A stretch of 64,000 nucleotides of DNA from Bacillota bacterium (GCA_023426245.1 JAFABB010000002.1:186001-250000); one strand, 5' to 3'. Shown: positions 1-8,473, counted from the first letter of the stretch. Notes: generated by a model not told the origin, from the sequence alone. Translations and numbers: made by a program.

Positions 1-505
1 AAATTTCCAAAGTCTCTTTGGAAATTTTTTTCTGACGTTCCTCGGGAAGGGGTTTTAAGGTCCGCATATTATGCAGGCGGTCGGCCAGTTTAATAATGAT
101 GACCCGGAGATCCTGAGTCATCGCAAGAAACATTTTCCGGAGGTTTTCCATTTGCTGTTCTTGCTTGCTTTGAAAAGCCAACCGGCTTAATTTGGTGACG
201 CCATCGACCAGTAAAGCCACTTCAGAGCCAAACCGTTTCTCAATTTCTTCAATAACGATATCAGTATCTTCCACCACATCATGCAAAAAAGCGGCAGCGA
301 TCGAAGTGATATCCATGCCCAAATCAAATACGATCGCCGCTACCTCCAAGGGATGCTGAATAAAATCCTCACCCGATTCACGCTTCTGTCCGGCATGAGC
401 GGTTTTGGCAAATTCATAAGCAGACTTTAGCTTTTCCAAATCGGCTGTGGGTTTGCTTTCTCCAATTTTCTTCAAAAATTCGTCAATGGTTACCGGTTCA
501 AACAT
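1..505 (-). CDS. relA: Bifunctional (p)ppGpp synthetase/hydrolase, N-terminal part (cut by window edge)
   Basis: The 168 visible N-terminal codons encode an HD-type hydrolase domain of the RelA/SpoT (Rel) family, which makes and degrades the alarmone (p)ppGpp. Seen: a start MFEPVTIDEF, then AHAGQKRESGEDFIQHP, the metal-binding HD pair in AAFLHDVVEDT, and the ADRLHNMRTL motif, all in the order known for Rel hydrolase domains. The synthetase, TGS and ACT regions would lie beyond base 1. The ATG at 503-505 abuts the recJ stop codon with no gap and has a GGGGGT Shine-Dalgarno inside the recJ end, so the two genes are very likely co-transcribed and translationally coupled. In Bacillus, apt sits between recJ and relA; it is absent here. 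Confidence 0.93.
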   Translation of the reverse strand, partial: MFEPVTIDEFLKKIGESKPTADLEKLKSAYEFAKTAHAGQKRESGEDFIQHPLEVAAIVFDLGMDITSIAAAFLHDVVEDTDIVIEEIEKRFGSEVALLVDGVTKLSRLAFQSKQEQQMENLRKMFLAMTQDLRVIIIKLADRLHNMRTLKPLPEERQKKISKETLEI

Positions 506-2218
506 TTAGTTTGACCCCCGCAGTACAACATCTTTTAAATTCAATTGAACCTGCACATTTCCATTCCAATTATTTTCTTCCAAAGAGAAAGCCAAATCCA
601 CTTCTGAAGTGGCAGCCAGCTCGGGCTGAATAAACCCCATATTAAAACCAATCCCCTCACATGTTACGTGATGATCGGAAACTTTCAATTTTAAATGTTT
701 GCCGTTTTCCCCGACATTTTTGTAATCGACCAAACCTACTGCTTTGCAGCCTAAAATGGGCGTGGGATTGCTGGAACCGCAAGGAGCCAATTTCATCAAT
801 TCACGGGCCAAATCGATGTTAATCCGGCTCAATTCGACGACACTTTCAATTTGAATGGTCGGTATCAAGGCTTCCGGGGTCAGGGTCGCCTTCGCTTCCT
901 TCGCGAAAGCCTCCCGGAAGGCCGGAATGTTCTCCCGCAATATGCTAAGGCCGGCGGCAAATTCATGCCCGCCAAATTTAATCATATGTCCCTCACAATG
1001 CTCAAGTGCATTAAAAAGATTAAATCCCTGGATGCTCCGGCCGGAGCCGCGTCCTTCTTCCCCGTCAAGACCGATTAAAATAACCGGTTTATTATAGACC
1101 TCCACCAGTTTGGAAGCTACAATACCGATCACGCCCAAATGCCAATTTTCACCCGCCAGTACCAGCGCATATTCATTTTCCAAACTGGGATCGGCCTCAA
1201 TTTGCGCTTTTGCTTCCCGGAACACCTGGGACTCGATTTCCTGCCGCTTTTGGTTTTCTTTTTCAAGTTCTTTGGCGAAATCCATCGCTTGGAGCGGATC
1301 GCCGGTTAGAAAAAGCTTAACTCCCAGACAAGGATTAGCCATTCGCCCGGCTGCATTTACCCGGGGGGCCAATAAATAGCCGATATGGCCACTGGTGATT
1401 TCCCGTTCCTGCAAAGCGGCCCCTTGAATGAGGGCTTTTAAACCGGTATTCAAGGTCTTCTGAATTTTTTCCAAACCGTATTTAACCAAAACCCGGTTTT
1501 CTCCAAGTAACGGAACAATATCGGCGATGGTTCCAAAGGCGACCAAGTCCAAGTTGGCCATTAACCGTTCGCCAATTTCCGGAATTTCCGCAGCCAAGCC
1601 CTGTAACAATTTAAAGGCGACTCCCACTCCGGCAAGCTGCGCAAAAGGGTAACCGGCCTCCGGTACCTTCGGATCAATTAATGCATAAGCTTCCGGTAAT
1701 GTGCCTTTGGGTTCATGATGATCGGTAATTATTAAATCAATACCCTTTGACTTGAGGAACAACGCCTCTTCCACAGCGCTAATCCCGCAGTCAACCGTGA
1801 TAATTAAGGTAACACCTTTGGCAAGCGCCTTATCCAGGGAACTTAAATGGAGTCCATAACCTTCTTCCAGTCTTTTGGGGATATAGTAAATTAGTTTCCC
1901 CGGTAAATATTTGGATAATACCCTGATCATTACTGAAATTGAAGTGATTCCATCCACATCATAATCACCATAGATTAGAACAGTTTCTTGGTGATCAATG
2001 GCCCTTTTTAAACGTTCCACCGCCCGTTTCATGTCTCTAAACAAAAAAGGGTCATGCAAATCCTCTAGTGACGGTGACAAAAAAGCATTTGCAGCAACAA
2101 TATCCGTAATACCACGGTTGCAAATCAAGCGGGCTAAAAGCGGGGAAATTCCCAATTGCTGAGCCATCTGAACTGCATTATGGTCGGTATTTTCAATCAG
2201 TTTCCATCTTTTACTCAT
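506..2218 (-). CDS. recJ: Single-stranded-DNA-specific 5'-3' exonuclease RecJ
   Basis: RecJ digests single-stranded DNA from the 5' end in recombinational and mismatch repair in the cytoplasm. The 570-residue protein has the DHH phosphoesterase motifs: YGDYDVDG at about residues 83-90 and TDHHEP at about 165-170, then the DHHA1 half with GHIGYLLAPRVNAAGR and a later GGHEFAAGLS motif. Length is normal for Gram-positive RecJ without the long C-terminal extension. An in-frame start 20 codons upstream exists, but the ATG at 2216-2218 is preferred because GGGAG lies five bases before it and the protein then starts at the usual family position. It is the first gene of a recJ-rel unit, with the divergent transglycosylase upstream. 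Confidence 0.96.
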   Translation of the reverse strand: MSKRWKLIENTDHNAVQMAQQLGISPLLARLICNRGITDIVAANAFLSPSLEDLHDPFLFRDMKRAVERLKRAIDHQETVLIYGDYDVDGITSISVMIRVLSKYLPGKLIYYIPKRLEEGYGLHLSSLDKALAKGVTLIITVDCGISAVEEALFLKSKGIDLIITDHHEPKGTLPEAYALIDPKVPEAGYPFAQLAGVGVAFKLLQGLAAEIPEIGERLMANLDLVAFGTIADIVPLLGENRVLVKYGLEKIQKTLNTGLKALIQGAALQEREITSGHIGYLLAPRVNAAGRMANPCLGVKLFLTGDPLQAMDFAKELEKENQKRQEIESQVFREAKAQIEADPSLENEYALVLAGENWHLGVIGIVASKLVEVYNKPVILIGLDGEEGRGSGRSIQGFNLFNALEHCEGHMIKFGGHEFAAGLSILRENIPAFREAFAKEAKATLTPEALIPTIQIESVVELSRINIDLARELMKLAPCGSSNPTPILGCKAVGLVDYKNVGENGKHLKLKVSDHHVTCEGIGFNMGFIQPELAATSEVDLAFSLEENNWNGNVQVQLNLKDVVLRGSN

Positions 2219-2587
2219 TATAACTCCCTGTGGTTTGTGCGTGCATTCTTGAGATTTATGGTCGACCTTGCGGTTCAAAGTTCCAATATTTTTTACCCGA
2301 GTAAGATACTGAATATTAAAGAATTGATATTGAATGCAAAACCAATCTTGAAACAGTTAACTGTTATTATTCGGTACTTTTTTGTTCTTTCCTGCTATTT
2401 TCTCTTCATTCCGTTTCTCTCCGGGAATGCCTACAAGTATTATCGCCTTCAAATTAGGCAAGAATAATATCAGATATTCCAATCCGTTTTTATGTTACAT
2501 CATGTTAAAAAAGATGATCCTTTCCCCAACCAAATTCCGTTACGCAGGGGGAACGTGAGAGCCAACATGAACAATTCTTCAAACGAG
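2219..2587. other. Divergent intergenic region, recJ side
   Basis: About 370 AT-rich bases between recJ (minus) and the promoter of the transglycosylase (plus). No ORF here has a credible start and codon pattern. A small hairpin-capable stretch (CATTCC...GGAATG, about 2408-2429) is visible but has no U-run. The recJ promoter must lie here on the minus strand; no convincing -35/-10 pair was found. Confidence 0.5.
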
Positions 2588-2617
2588 TTGACAAATTATT
2601 ATGTTCTTCGTTATACT
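2588..2617 (+). promoter_or_regulatory. Sigma-A type promoter of the lytic transglycosylase gene
   Basis: TTGACA at 2588-2593 and TATACT at 2612-2617, 18 bases apart. A perfect -35 and a 5/6 -10 match make this a good vegetative promoter. Transcription would start near 2624, leaving an untranslated leader of roughly 80 bases. Confidence 0.65.
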
Positions 2618-2707
2618 GGTTAACGTGTCTATTTTTAGCGATAACTAAATAAAACAAAGTATCGTTATGACACGGAAAAGACTACATGAAAGAAAGAGGG
2701 AAAGTGT

Positions 2708-3286
2708 TTGATATTAGAAAAGCGACAAAAAATATTTCACGTAAAGTTGTTGCTGATAGCCTTTTTAATGATCACCATTATCGGCGGGACTACATATTGG
2801 ATCCAAGAGATGAATAAAGTCAAAGAACAGAATAAAGCACGGCAGGCTGTATCTGATAAAGTAACCACAGTAATGAGGATGTTTAATTGCAATGATCCTG
2901 AAATTCATGCCGCGATCATGGATACGTTCGATCCGGTCTTGATTGCAATTATCATCGGAGTGGAGAGCGAATATAGGGTTAACGCAGTCAGCCGGGCCGG
3001 TTGCCGGGGCCTGATGCAACTTTCACCCGATAAATTGGACGACTGGAAAAATGTCCGGAAGAATATTCAAGTGGGAGCAAAGTATCTGCAGGATCAGATT
3101 CAGCATTTCGGCAATTTGGAGCTGGCCGTAGCCGCTTATAACGCGGGCCCGTCTTCGGTCTCCAAGTATCAAGGAGTTCCCCCTTATGTTGAGACCAAAG
3201 CCTATGTTAAAAAAGCTAAATTATTGAGTTTGGCCTTTGACCATTTTTTACCCTGGACCACTGAACAAACCCGGCAAATACTGTAG
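2708..3286 (+). CDS. Membrane-anchored lytic transglycosylase (SLT domain)
   Basis: Predicted to cleave the glycan strands of peptidoglycan outside the cytoplasmic membrane, leaving 1,6-anhydro ends. The 192-residue protein has an N-terminal hydrophobic segment at about residues 12-31 with positive residues before it and no clear signal peptidase site, so it is probably a membrane anchor. The SLT (goose-lysozyme-like) domain follows: GVESEYR with the catalytic Glu near residue 86, then SRAGCRGLMQL, and AVAAYNAGP near the C-terminus. These are the three hallmark motifs of soluble lytic transglycosylase domains. The start is a TTG with AGAGGG seven bases upstream. It is a single-gene unit with its own promoter and terminator. 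It could serve cell-wall turnover, sporulation or export-machinery assembly; context does not decide. Confidence 0.88.
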   Translation: MILEKRQKIFHVKLLLIAFLMITIIGGTTYWIQEMNKVKEQNKARQAVSDKVTTVMRMFNCNDPEIHAAIMDTFDPVLIAIIIGVESEYRVNAVSRAGCRGLMQLSPDKLDDWKNVRKNIQVGAKYLQDQIQHFGNLELAVAAYNAGPSSVSKYQGVPPYVETKAYVKKAKLLSLAFDHFLPWTTEQTRQIL

Positions 3287-3319
3287 GACGGGAAACATAA
3301 GTCCATCGTGATCATTAAA

Positions 3320-3357
3320 CCTCCATTCCACATTACTTTGGAATGGAGGCTTTTTTT
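3320..3357 (+). terminator. Rho-independent terminator of the transglycosylase gene
   Basis: A 10-bp perfect stem (CCTCCATTCC / GGAATGGAGG, 3320-3329 with 3340-3349) with a 10-base loop, followed by seven T residues. It lies 34 bases after the stop codon. Confidence 0.92.
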
Positions 3358-3717
3358 ATGGCTGGTGCTTAAAATCCTCTGCTAATCTGTTTTTTTACCT
3401 TTTCTTTTTTCAGTTCAATACCCATGTTTTTACCGACTTGCTGGAGTTTGCGGATTAACAGTATTGGGGATAAATGTATGCCGATTTTGGGGGCAACCTC
3501 ACTCTCGCTCTCCCCCAACGATGTTAAATCGAGGAAGCTACTTCAGGGGGAGAGTAACCAATGCCAATGCAGCCCAAGAGCTTTTAGTAATTACAGGCTG
3601 AAGGTTCGTTATGCGAAAAATGATTGAAGCTTTTAACAAACTTCAGAAAACTTGTAGAGACAAAAGCTTCTACCTATAAATCTTTCTTTTACCGCTATCT
3701 CTTTTCCCTTTTTCATT
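3358..3717. other. Gene-free stretch with two inverted repeats
   Basis: No credible gene; the one plus-strand ORF (3424-3627) lacks a Shine-Dalgarno and has no recognisable motif. Two inverted repeats are visible. One pairs CTCTCCCCC (3508-3516) with GGGGGAGAG (3546-3554) and contains a smaller hairpin GAAG-CTA-CTTC in its loop. The other pairs GAAGCTTTT (3626-3634) with AAAAGCTTC (3662-3670). Neither is followed by a U-run. They could be remnants of a mobile repeat or a folded RNA. Confidence 0.4.
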
Positions 3718-4809
3718 TCACACTTCACTATACAAATCAATACTTGCAACGCCTGTTTTCATCACGCATGCCCGTAAAATCCGGTTGTACATGAACGGCG
3801 ATTTTAAATTCTTCAATACAATATTTTCAAACAAGGGGCCGGCATTCTTTTTATAAAAACCATGCCATGATTCAATTCCATGGGAAAGCCCATCTCCAAG
3901 CGCCAGAGCACTTCGAAACGCGTAGCTTAACCCCTCTGCGGAACTGGGGCTGATAAATCCGGCTGCTTCTCCGATAAGTCCAACTCTGCCCTGACCGATA
4001 CAGATTTGACTGGCCTTTGACGGCCGCAATAAATAAGTCCCATTTTTCCGGACGCTTTGATTGAACTCAAAACCATAACTCTCCAGCTTCTTTTTTAATA
4101 AATTAAATTTCCGGTGGGCATCGGAATTTGGTGCCAGAGCCGATCCCAGGATCAGGCAATTTTCTTTGGGGATCGTCCACGAATAAAAATCAGTAATCTC
4201 GCTGTCGAATATTGCGCCATAATAATTCACATTCGTGGTGGTTTCGAACCATTCCTGAATGGCCAGATATTTTTCAGGAAGCACCTTTTTTTTCAAAAGT
4301 ACCTGTTCGGGAAAAGAACTCATCCGGACTTTAGAAAAAGCTCCGTCCGCTCCCACAAGTAATTTCGCTTCCGCCTCATATTTTTTCCCCGCTTTGGAAT
4401 ACTTGATATTTACGAATCCGGCCTTTACTTCATGCCCCCGGTAAACACTTCCATGAATGATTTCAACCTGGGGCGGGATCAGAGAATGAAGCCACTTGTC
4501 GAATTCTTCCCGGTCGATATTGATATAATGCCGTTGGTAGTACCTTTCAAGGTCATTATCGATATCGATGGTCCGGACTGAAAACATTTGAGGACTGAGA
4601 ATCACCGATTTGGGAATTCCCAGACCGAAAACAGCCAACATTTTTTGGGCGTCAGGAGCAATCAAGCCGCCACAGCACTTTTGAACACCGGCATATAACG
4701 GCCCCTGAAAGGTCCTTCTTTCCAGAAGTAACACTTTGTATTTCGAACCGATCAATCTCGCTAAGGTCGCCCCGGCAGGTCCGCCTCCGATAATTGCGAT
4801 ATCGTACAT
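3718..4809 (-). CDS. FAD-dependent oxidoreductase, geranylgeranyl-reductase-like
   Basis: A 363-residue flavoprotein of the PHBH-fold geranylgeranyl reductase (GGR) family, whose members saturate double bonds of isoprenoid chains. Seen: the N-terminal FAD dinucleotide-binding motif IIGGGPAGATLARLIG, a second FAD motif LLVGADGAFSKVR in the middle, and GRVGLIGEAAGFISPSSAEGL, which matches the family GDAAG region with Glu for Asp. A CCGG motif near residue 50 is also typical of GGR-like proteins. The ATG at 4807-4809 is chosen because GGAGGT lies five bases upstream; an ATG four codons earlier overlaps that Shine-Dalgarno. A terminator after purD separates it from the purine operon. The substrate is not visible: menaquinone side chains, carotenoids or isoprenoid lipids are possible. 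Confidence 0.75.
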   Translation of the reverse strand: MYDIAIIGGGPAGATLARLIGSKYKVLLLERRTFQGPLYAGVQKCCGGLIAPDAQKMLAVFGLGIPKSVILSPQMFSVRTIDIDNDLERYYQRHYINIDREEFDKWLHSLIPPQVEIIHGSVYRGHEVKAGFVNIKYSKAGKKYEAEAKLLVGADGAFSKVRMSSFPEQVLLKKKVLPEKYLAIQEWFETTTNVNYYGAIFDSEITDFYSWTIPKENCLILGSALAPNSDAHRKFNLLKKKLESYGFEFNQSVRKNGTYLLRPSKASQICIGQGRVGLIGEAAGFISPSSAEGLSYAFRSALALGDGLSHGIESWHGFYKKNAGPLFENIVLKNLKSPFMYNRILRACVMKTGVASIDLYSEV

Positions 4810-4829
4810 CCCGACCTCCACATTACAAA

Positions 4830-4858
4830 TCTTAAGACAGCCACTGTTTTAATGACAA
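4830..4858 (-). promoter_or_regulatory. Possible sigma-A promoter of the GGR-like gene
   Basis: On the minus strand TTGTCA (4858-4853) and TTAAGA (4835-4830) are 17 bases apart, between the purD terminator and the gene. The -10 is weak and the leader would be very short, so this is tentative. Confidence 0.3.
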
Positions 4859-4883
4859 CCCCAGGCAACGGTATATCCAGTTT

Positions 4884-4913
4884 AAAAAACTTGTTACATC
4901 CTTCGTAACAAGT
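4884..4913 (-). terminator. Rho-independent terminator of the purine operon
   Basis: On the minus strand an 8-bp perfect stem CTTGTTAC / GTAACAAG with a 7-base loop is followed by six U residues. It lies about 30 bases after the purD stop and closes the purB-to-purD operon. Confidence 0.88.
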
Positions 4914-4941
4914 CGTTAGCTTTTCCATAATCAATCGCTTT

Positions 4942-6213
4942 TTAAAATCTTTCCATTTCCCGGTGCCCAATGTCCTTCCGGTAGTATATCCCCTCAAAAT
5001 GTATCCTGGTAATATCCAGGTAAGCCCCTTCAATAGCCTCCCTGATATTGTCCCCTTGATGCACTAGATTTAAAACCCGTCCTCCCGCGGTGAGGACATC
5101 CCCATCCGCTGCAAGCCTGGTTCCCGCCTGAAATACCAGCGAATCCTTTACTTTTTCGATTCCGGTAATCTTTTTGCCATCCTGATATTTACCGGGATAA
5201 CCTGCCGAGGCTGCTACCACACATACGGAAGTGGTACCCGTTTTCCACCGTATCAAGGAAGGGTCAAGCTTCCCATCAACGGCACTCCAAAAAATTTCCG
5301 CCAAATCCGATTCCAGCAACGGCAGGACCGCCTGGGTCTCCGGATCACCAAAGCGCACATTGTATTCAATGAGTTTCGGACCGTTTTGGGTAATCATCAA
5401 TCCCAAAAACAAAGTTCCGATGAAGGGAAAGCCTTCATCCGCCATTGCTTGGATGGTGGGATTCAAAATCTCATCCTGGACCCGGGCGGAGATTTGGGGA
5501 GTAAACACCGTAGTCGGCGTATAAGTTCCCATTCCACCCGTATTGGGGCCGCTGTCACCATCGCCGATCCTTTTATGGTCCTGCACCGGCAACATGGGCA
5601 CGGCGGTTTTTCCATCACAAAACGCCAACAAGGAAACTTCCTCACCTTCCAAAAACTCTTCGATGACAATGGAGTTTCCCGCCTCACCAAAGACCTTTTG
5701 GGTCATCATTTCATCGATGGCCTGGGTGGCAGAGTGCATGTCCATGGCAACCGTGACACCCTTCCCGGCGGCCAGTCCATTGGCTTTCACAACAACAGGA
5801 GTTCTCACCTTCTCCAGATACTGCTTGGCGGATACCGGATCGCTGAAAATTTCAAACCCGGCGGTGGGAATATTGTATCTCTTCATAAACTCTTTGGCAT
5901 AGCTTTTACTGGCCTCCAACCGGGCGGCCTGCAGGGAAGGACCGTAAATTTTCAAACCCCGCTTCCTAAACTCCCCGACCACGCCTTCGGCAAGATAGGT
6001 TTCCGGACCGACGACCGTTAAGTCAATCCGGTTCTTTTGGGCGAAATCGGCCATCGTGTCGATATTGAGCGGGCTTAGGACGACATTTTCAGCTATTTGA
6101 GCGGTCCCACCGTTACCGGGACAGCAAAAGATTTTTGAAACGAGAGGACTTAAAGCTAATTTCCAAGCAATGGCATGCTCCCGTCCTCCATTGCCGATCA
6201 CCATGACTTTCAA
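4942..6213 (-). CDS. purD: Phosphoribosylamine-glycine ligase (GAR synthetase)
   Basis: Catalyses step 2 of de novo purine synthesis: phosphoribosylamine + glycine + ATP to GAR. The 423-residue protein begins MKVMVIGNGGREHAIAWKL, the PurD N-terminal signature, followed by VGPETYLAEGVV, the ATP-grasp region VVVKANGLAAGKGV, the diagnostic RIGDGDSGPNTGGMG, and ENVRFGDPETQAV-type sequence (here EYNVRFGDPETQ). Length is normal. It is the last gene of the purine operon, 87 bases after purC, and is followed by a strong terminator. Start by family alignment. Confidence 0.98.
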   Translation of the reverse strand: MKVMVIGNGGREHAIAWKLALSPLVSKIFCCPGNGGTAQIAENVVLSPLNIDTMADFAQKNRIDLTVVGPETYLAEGVVGEFRKRGLKIYGPSLQAARLEASKSYAKEFMKRYNIPTAGFEIFSDPVSAKQYLEKVRTPVVVKANGLAAGKGVTVAMDMHSATQAIDEMMTQKVFGEAGNSIVIEEFLEGEEVSLLAFCDGKTAVPMLPVQDHKRIGDGDSGPNTGGMGTYTPTTVFTPQISARVQDEILNPTIQAMADEGFPFIGTLFLGLMITQNGPKLIEYNVRFGDPETQAVLPLLESDLAEIFWSAVDGKLDPSLIRWKTGTTSVCVVAASAGYPGKYQDGKKITGIEKVKDSLVFQAGTRLAADGDVLTAGGRVLNLVHQGDNIREAIEGAYLDITRIHFEGIYYRKDIGHREMERF

Positions 6214-6300
6214 AAAAATACCCCCTAGGCCAAACGGAATAAAGACATTTTAAAATTTCACCGGTCAAGGCCGGTGGGTGTGAGATCATTGATGTAAAAA

Positions 6301-7191
6301 TTAGATTTCCAGCGGTTTGCCCACAATCTGTTGATAAGCTTCCAAATATTTTTCGGTGGTTTTCCCGATAATTTCCTCCGGCAACTTCGGGGCAGGCGGG
6401 TTTTTATCCCAGTGGATGCTTTCAAGATAATCCCGGACATATTGTTTATCGAAACTAGGCTGGACTTTTCCCGCTTTATATTGGCTCTTGGGCCAAAATC
6501 TTGAGGAATCGGGGGTGAAAATCTCATCAACCACCGTTAGCACTCCATCAACAAAGGCAAACTCAAACTTGGTGTCGGCCAAAATAATTCCGCTTGCTTC
6601 CGCCTTGTCCGCCCCAATTTGATAGAGCTTTAAAGAATATTCCCTTAGCTTTTCCGCAAGTTCCAGGCCAACCTTGGCGGCCAGTTCGGAAAAGGTAATG
6701 GGCTGATCATGGCCTTCCGATTCTTTGGTGGTAGGGGTAAAAATAGGCTCCGGCAATTTGCTGCTTTCTTCCAATCCTTCGGGAAGTTCGATTCCGTTGA
6801 CGGATCCGTTTTTAAGATAATCTTTTAACCCGCTGCCTGTTAAATAACCCCGTACGACGCATTCCACCGGAACAACTTGCCCTTTTTTCACCAGCATGGA
6901 ACGGCCTTGTAACAACGTTCTTTCCTCCGTGATCAGGCCCGGCACCTGATTCATATCCGCTGTAATCAAATGATTTGGAAGGCTGTCTACGGTCTGACCA
7001 AACCAGAATACGGATAAACCCGTTAAAACATTTCCCTTTTCAGGTATCGGTTCTTCGAATACGACATCAAAAGCGGACAGCCTGTCCGTCGCCACAATCA
7101 ATAAATATTGATTCAAGTCGTAAATATCTCTCACTTTACCGCGGGCTATCAGCGGGAATGATTTTAAAGCTGTTTTACTAACAAGAGCCAT
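6301..7191 (-). CDS. purC: Phosphoribosylaminoimidazole-succinocarboxamide synthase (SAICAR synthetase)
   Basis: Joins CAIR and aspartate with ATP to give SAICAR. The 296-residue length is that of the longer PurC type (as in yeast or Bacteroides) rather than the roughly 240-residue Bacillus type. Seen: LIARGKVRDIYDL near the N-terminus, FDVVFEEPIPEKG, VVRGYLTGSGLKDY, the SEGHDQPITFSE region and LADTKFEFAFVDG with VVDEIFTPDSSRFW near the C-terminus. The ATG at 7191 has a GGAGG upstream. Within the operon it follows the FabZ-like gene by 39 bases. Confidence 0.97.
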   Translation of the reverse strand: MALVSKTALKSFPLIARGKVRDIYDLNQYLLIVATDRLSAFDVVFEEPIPEKGNVLTGLSVFWFGQTVDSLPNHLITADMNQVPGLITEERTLLQGRSMLVKKGQVVPVECVVRGYLTGSGLKDYLKNGSVNGIELPEGLEESSKLPEPIFTPTTKESEGHDQPITFSELAAKVGLELAEKLREYSLKLYQIGADKAEASGIILADTKFEFAFVDGVLTVVDEIFTPDSSRFWPKSQYKAGKVQPSFDKQYVRDYLESIHWDKNPPAPKLPEEIIGKTTEKYLEAYQQIVGKPLEI

Positions 7192-7230
7192 CCTCTATTC
7201 CTCCTACATTCAGTCACTAAATCCCTACCA

Positions 7231-7674
7231 TTATTGCATTGCCGCCTGTGGGACAGCCATACAAGTAAACTGGGCTTCACTAACCAACTCATTGTTACTC
7301 AATACTTTACCCTTGAATTTTCCAGCCCTGGCCTTATATCTCAGCAATTCGACCTCAATACGCAGTTGATCACCGGGTTGAATCGCCCGGCGAAATCTAG
7401 CTTTTTCGACCGCAGCAAAGAGGGGAACGCTATTTTTGTCTTCGGCAAGTTCCATCGTCACAAAGCCGGCCAGTTGCGCCATGATTTCAATCTGAATGGA
7501 ACCCGGGATCAAACAATCGCCGTTAAAATATTGCTGCTGGCAATAATAATCGTCGGTTGTGATGTTCTTAATTCCCACCGCCCGCTTCCCTTTATCGATC
7601 TCAATGACCCGATCAATCAGTAAAAACGGATACCGATGCGGCAACAAATCTTTAATCATATTGATATCAAGCAC
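7231..7674 (-). CDS. FabZ-like hotdog-fold protein lacking the catalytic histidine
   Basis: A 147-residue hotdog protein most similar to 3-hydroxyacyl-ACP dehydratase FabZ. Seen: LPHRYPFLLIDRV near residue 11, then QQQYFNGDCLIPG at 46-58, EIMAQLAG with Glu63, and a normal C-terminal half. FabZ proteins normally read HFPGxPxxPG at the active site; here the His is Tyr49 and the following Pro is Asn51, while the partner Glu63 is kept. The nucleotide sequence gives TAT for residue 49. The start is GTG with AGGGGG seven bases upstream. It sits between purN and purC with a 178-base gap on the purN side. It may be a thioesterase-like, acyl-binding or inactive relative; calling it the housekeeping fabZ would be unsafe. 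Confidence 0.75.
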   Translation of the reverse strand: MLDINMIKDLLPHRYPFLLIDRVIEIDKGKRAVGIKNITTDDYYCQQQYFNGDCLIPGSIQIEIMAQLAGFVTMELAEDKNSVPLFAAVEKARFRRAIQPGDQLRIEVELLRYKARAGKFKGKVLSNNELVSEAQFTCMAVPQAAMQ

Positions 7675-7852
7675 AGCGCATCCCCCTTTGACAATGAATG
7701 AATAATTATCGAATAATTATTGAGATCTTCTTGCTTCTCGGGGCTAAATCCTTTAAATTTCTTATAAAACTCATTTCGATGAACATGGGTGAGAAAAGGA
7801 AAATATCTGGACTGCGATTATCCTTTCTCTCTGCTTCCCCTTGGCCGACAAT

Positions 7853-8473
7853 TTATCTTTTTAACAAAACCCGGTTCCCCTCCACGATGATTCGATCCTC
7901 GATCAACAGCTTGACGGCCTCCGGATAGATTCGATGTTCGACGGCAAGGACTTTAGCGGCCAGGCTATCCGGCGAATCGCCATCATCGACTTCCACGATT
8001 CCCTGGCGGACGATGGGACCGGCGTCCGTTTCCGGGGTCACCAGATGAACCGTGGCCCCGGAAAACTTGGTCCCTGAAGCGATAACAGCCTTGTGGACAT
8101 GGTGGCCGTACATGCCTTTACCACCGAAGGAAGGCAGTAAGGCGGGATGAATATTCAAAATCCGTTCCCGATACTTTTGAATCAGGCAAGGATCTAAAAT
8201 CCGCAGAAAGCCTGCCAGGCATACCAAGTCGATATCATAATGTTCGAAACGGCGAGAAATAGCTTCCGAAAAATCCGCAGCCGTCAAATAGTCCCGATGA
8301 TTAATAACTTCGGCCGGAATACGGTGTTTTGCGGCCCGCTCAAGCGCAAAGATATCCGGCTTGTTGCTAATCACCACCCCAACCCCGGCATCAAACATTC
8401 CGGTTTCAGCGGCATCAATGATGGCCTGAAGGTTTGAGCCGCCTCCCGAGACGAGCACACCAATTTTCTTCAA
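7853..8473 (-). CDS. purN: Phosphoribosylglycinamide formyltransferase
   Basis: Transfers a formyl group from 10-formyltetrahydrofolate to GAR, giving FGAR (step 3 of purine synthesis). The 206-residue protein starts with KKIGVLVSGGGSNLQAIID, the PurN N-terminal signature, and carries the catalytic Asn-His in ILNIHPALLPSF and the Asp in VTPETDAGPIV. The TTG at 8471-8473 is preferred over the ATG nine codons upstream because GGAGGT lies four bases before it and the protein then begins at the usual family position. It follows purM by 105 bases. Confidence 0.97.
   Translation of the reverse strand: MKKIGVLVSGGGSNLQAIIDAAETGMFDAGVGVVISNKPDIFALERAAKHRIPAEVINHRDYLTAADFSEAISRRFEHYDIDLVCLAGFLRILDPCLIQKYRERILNIHPALLPSFGGKGMYGHHVHKAVIASGTKFSGATVHLVTPETDAGPIVRQGIVEVDDGDSPDSLAAKVLAVEHRIYPEAVKLLIEDRIIVEGNRVLLKR

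Noticed and set aside
3424..3627. Plus-strand ORF of 67 codons
   Set aside because: No Shine-Dalgarno, no motif, and it spans an inverted repeat in a gene-free gap.
5386..6021. Plus-strand ORF of 211 codons inside purD
   Set aside because: It lies wholly antisense to the well-supported purD gene and has no recognisable domain.
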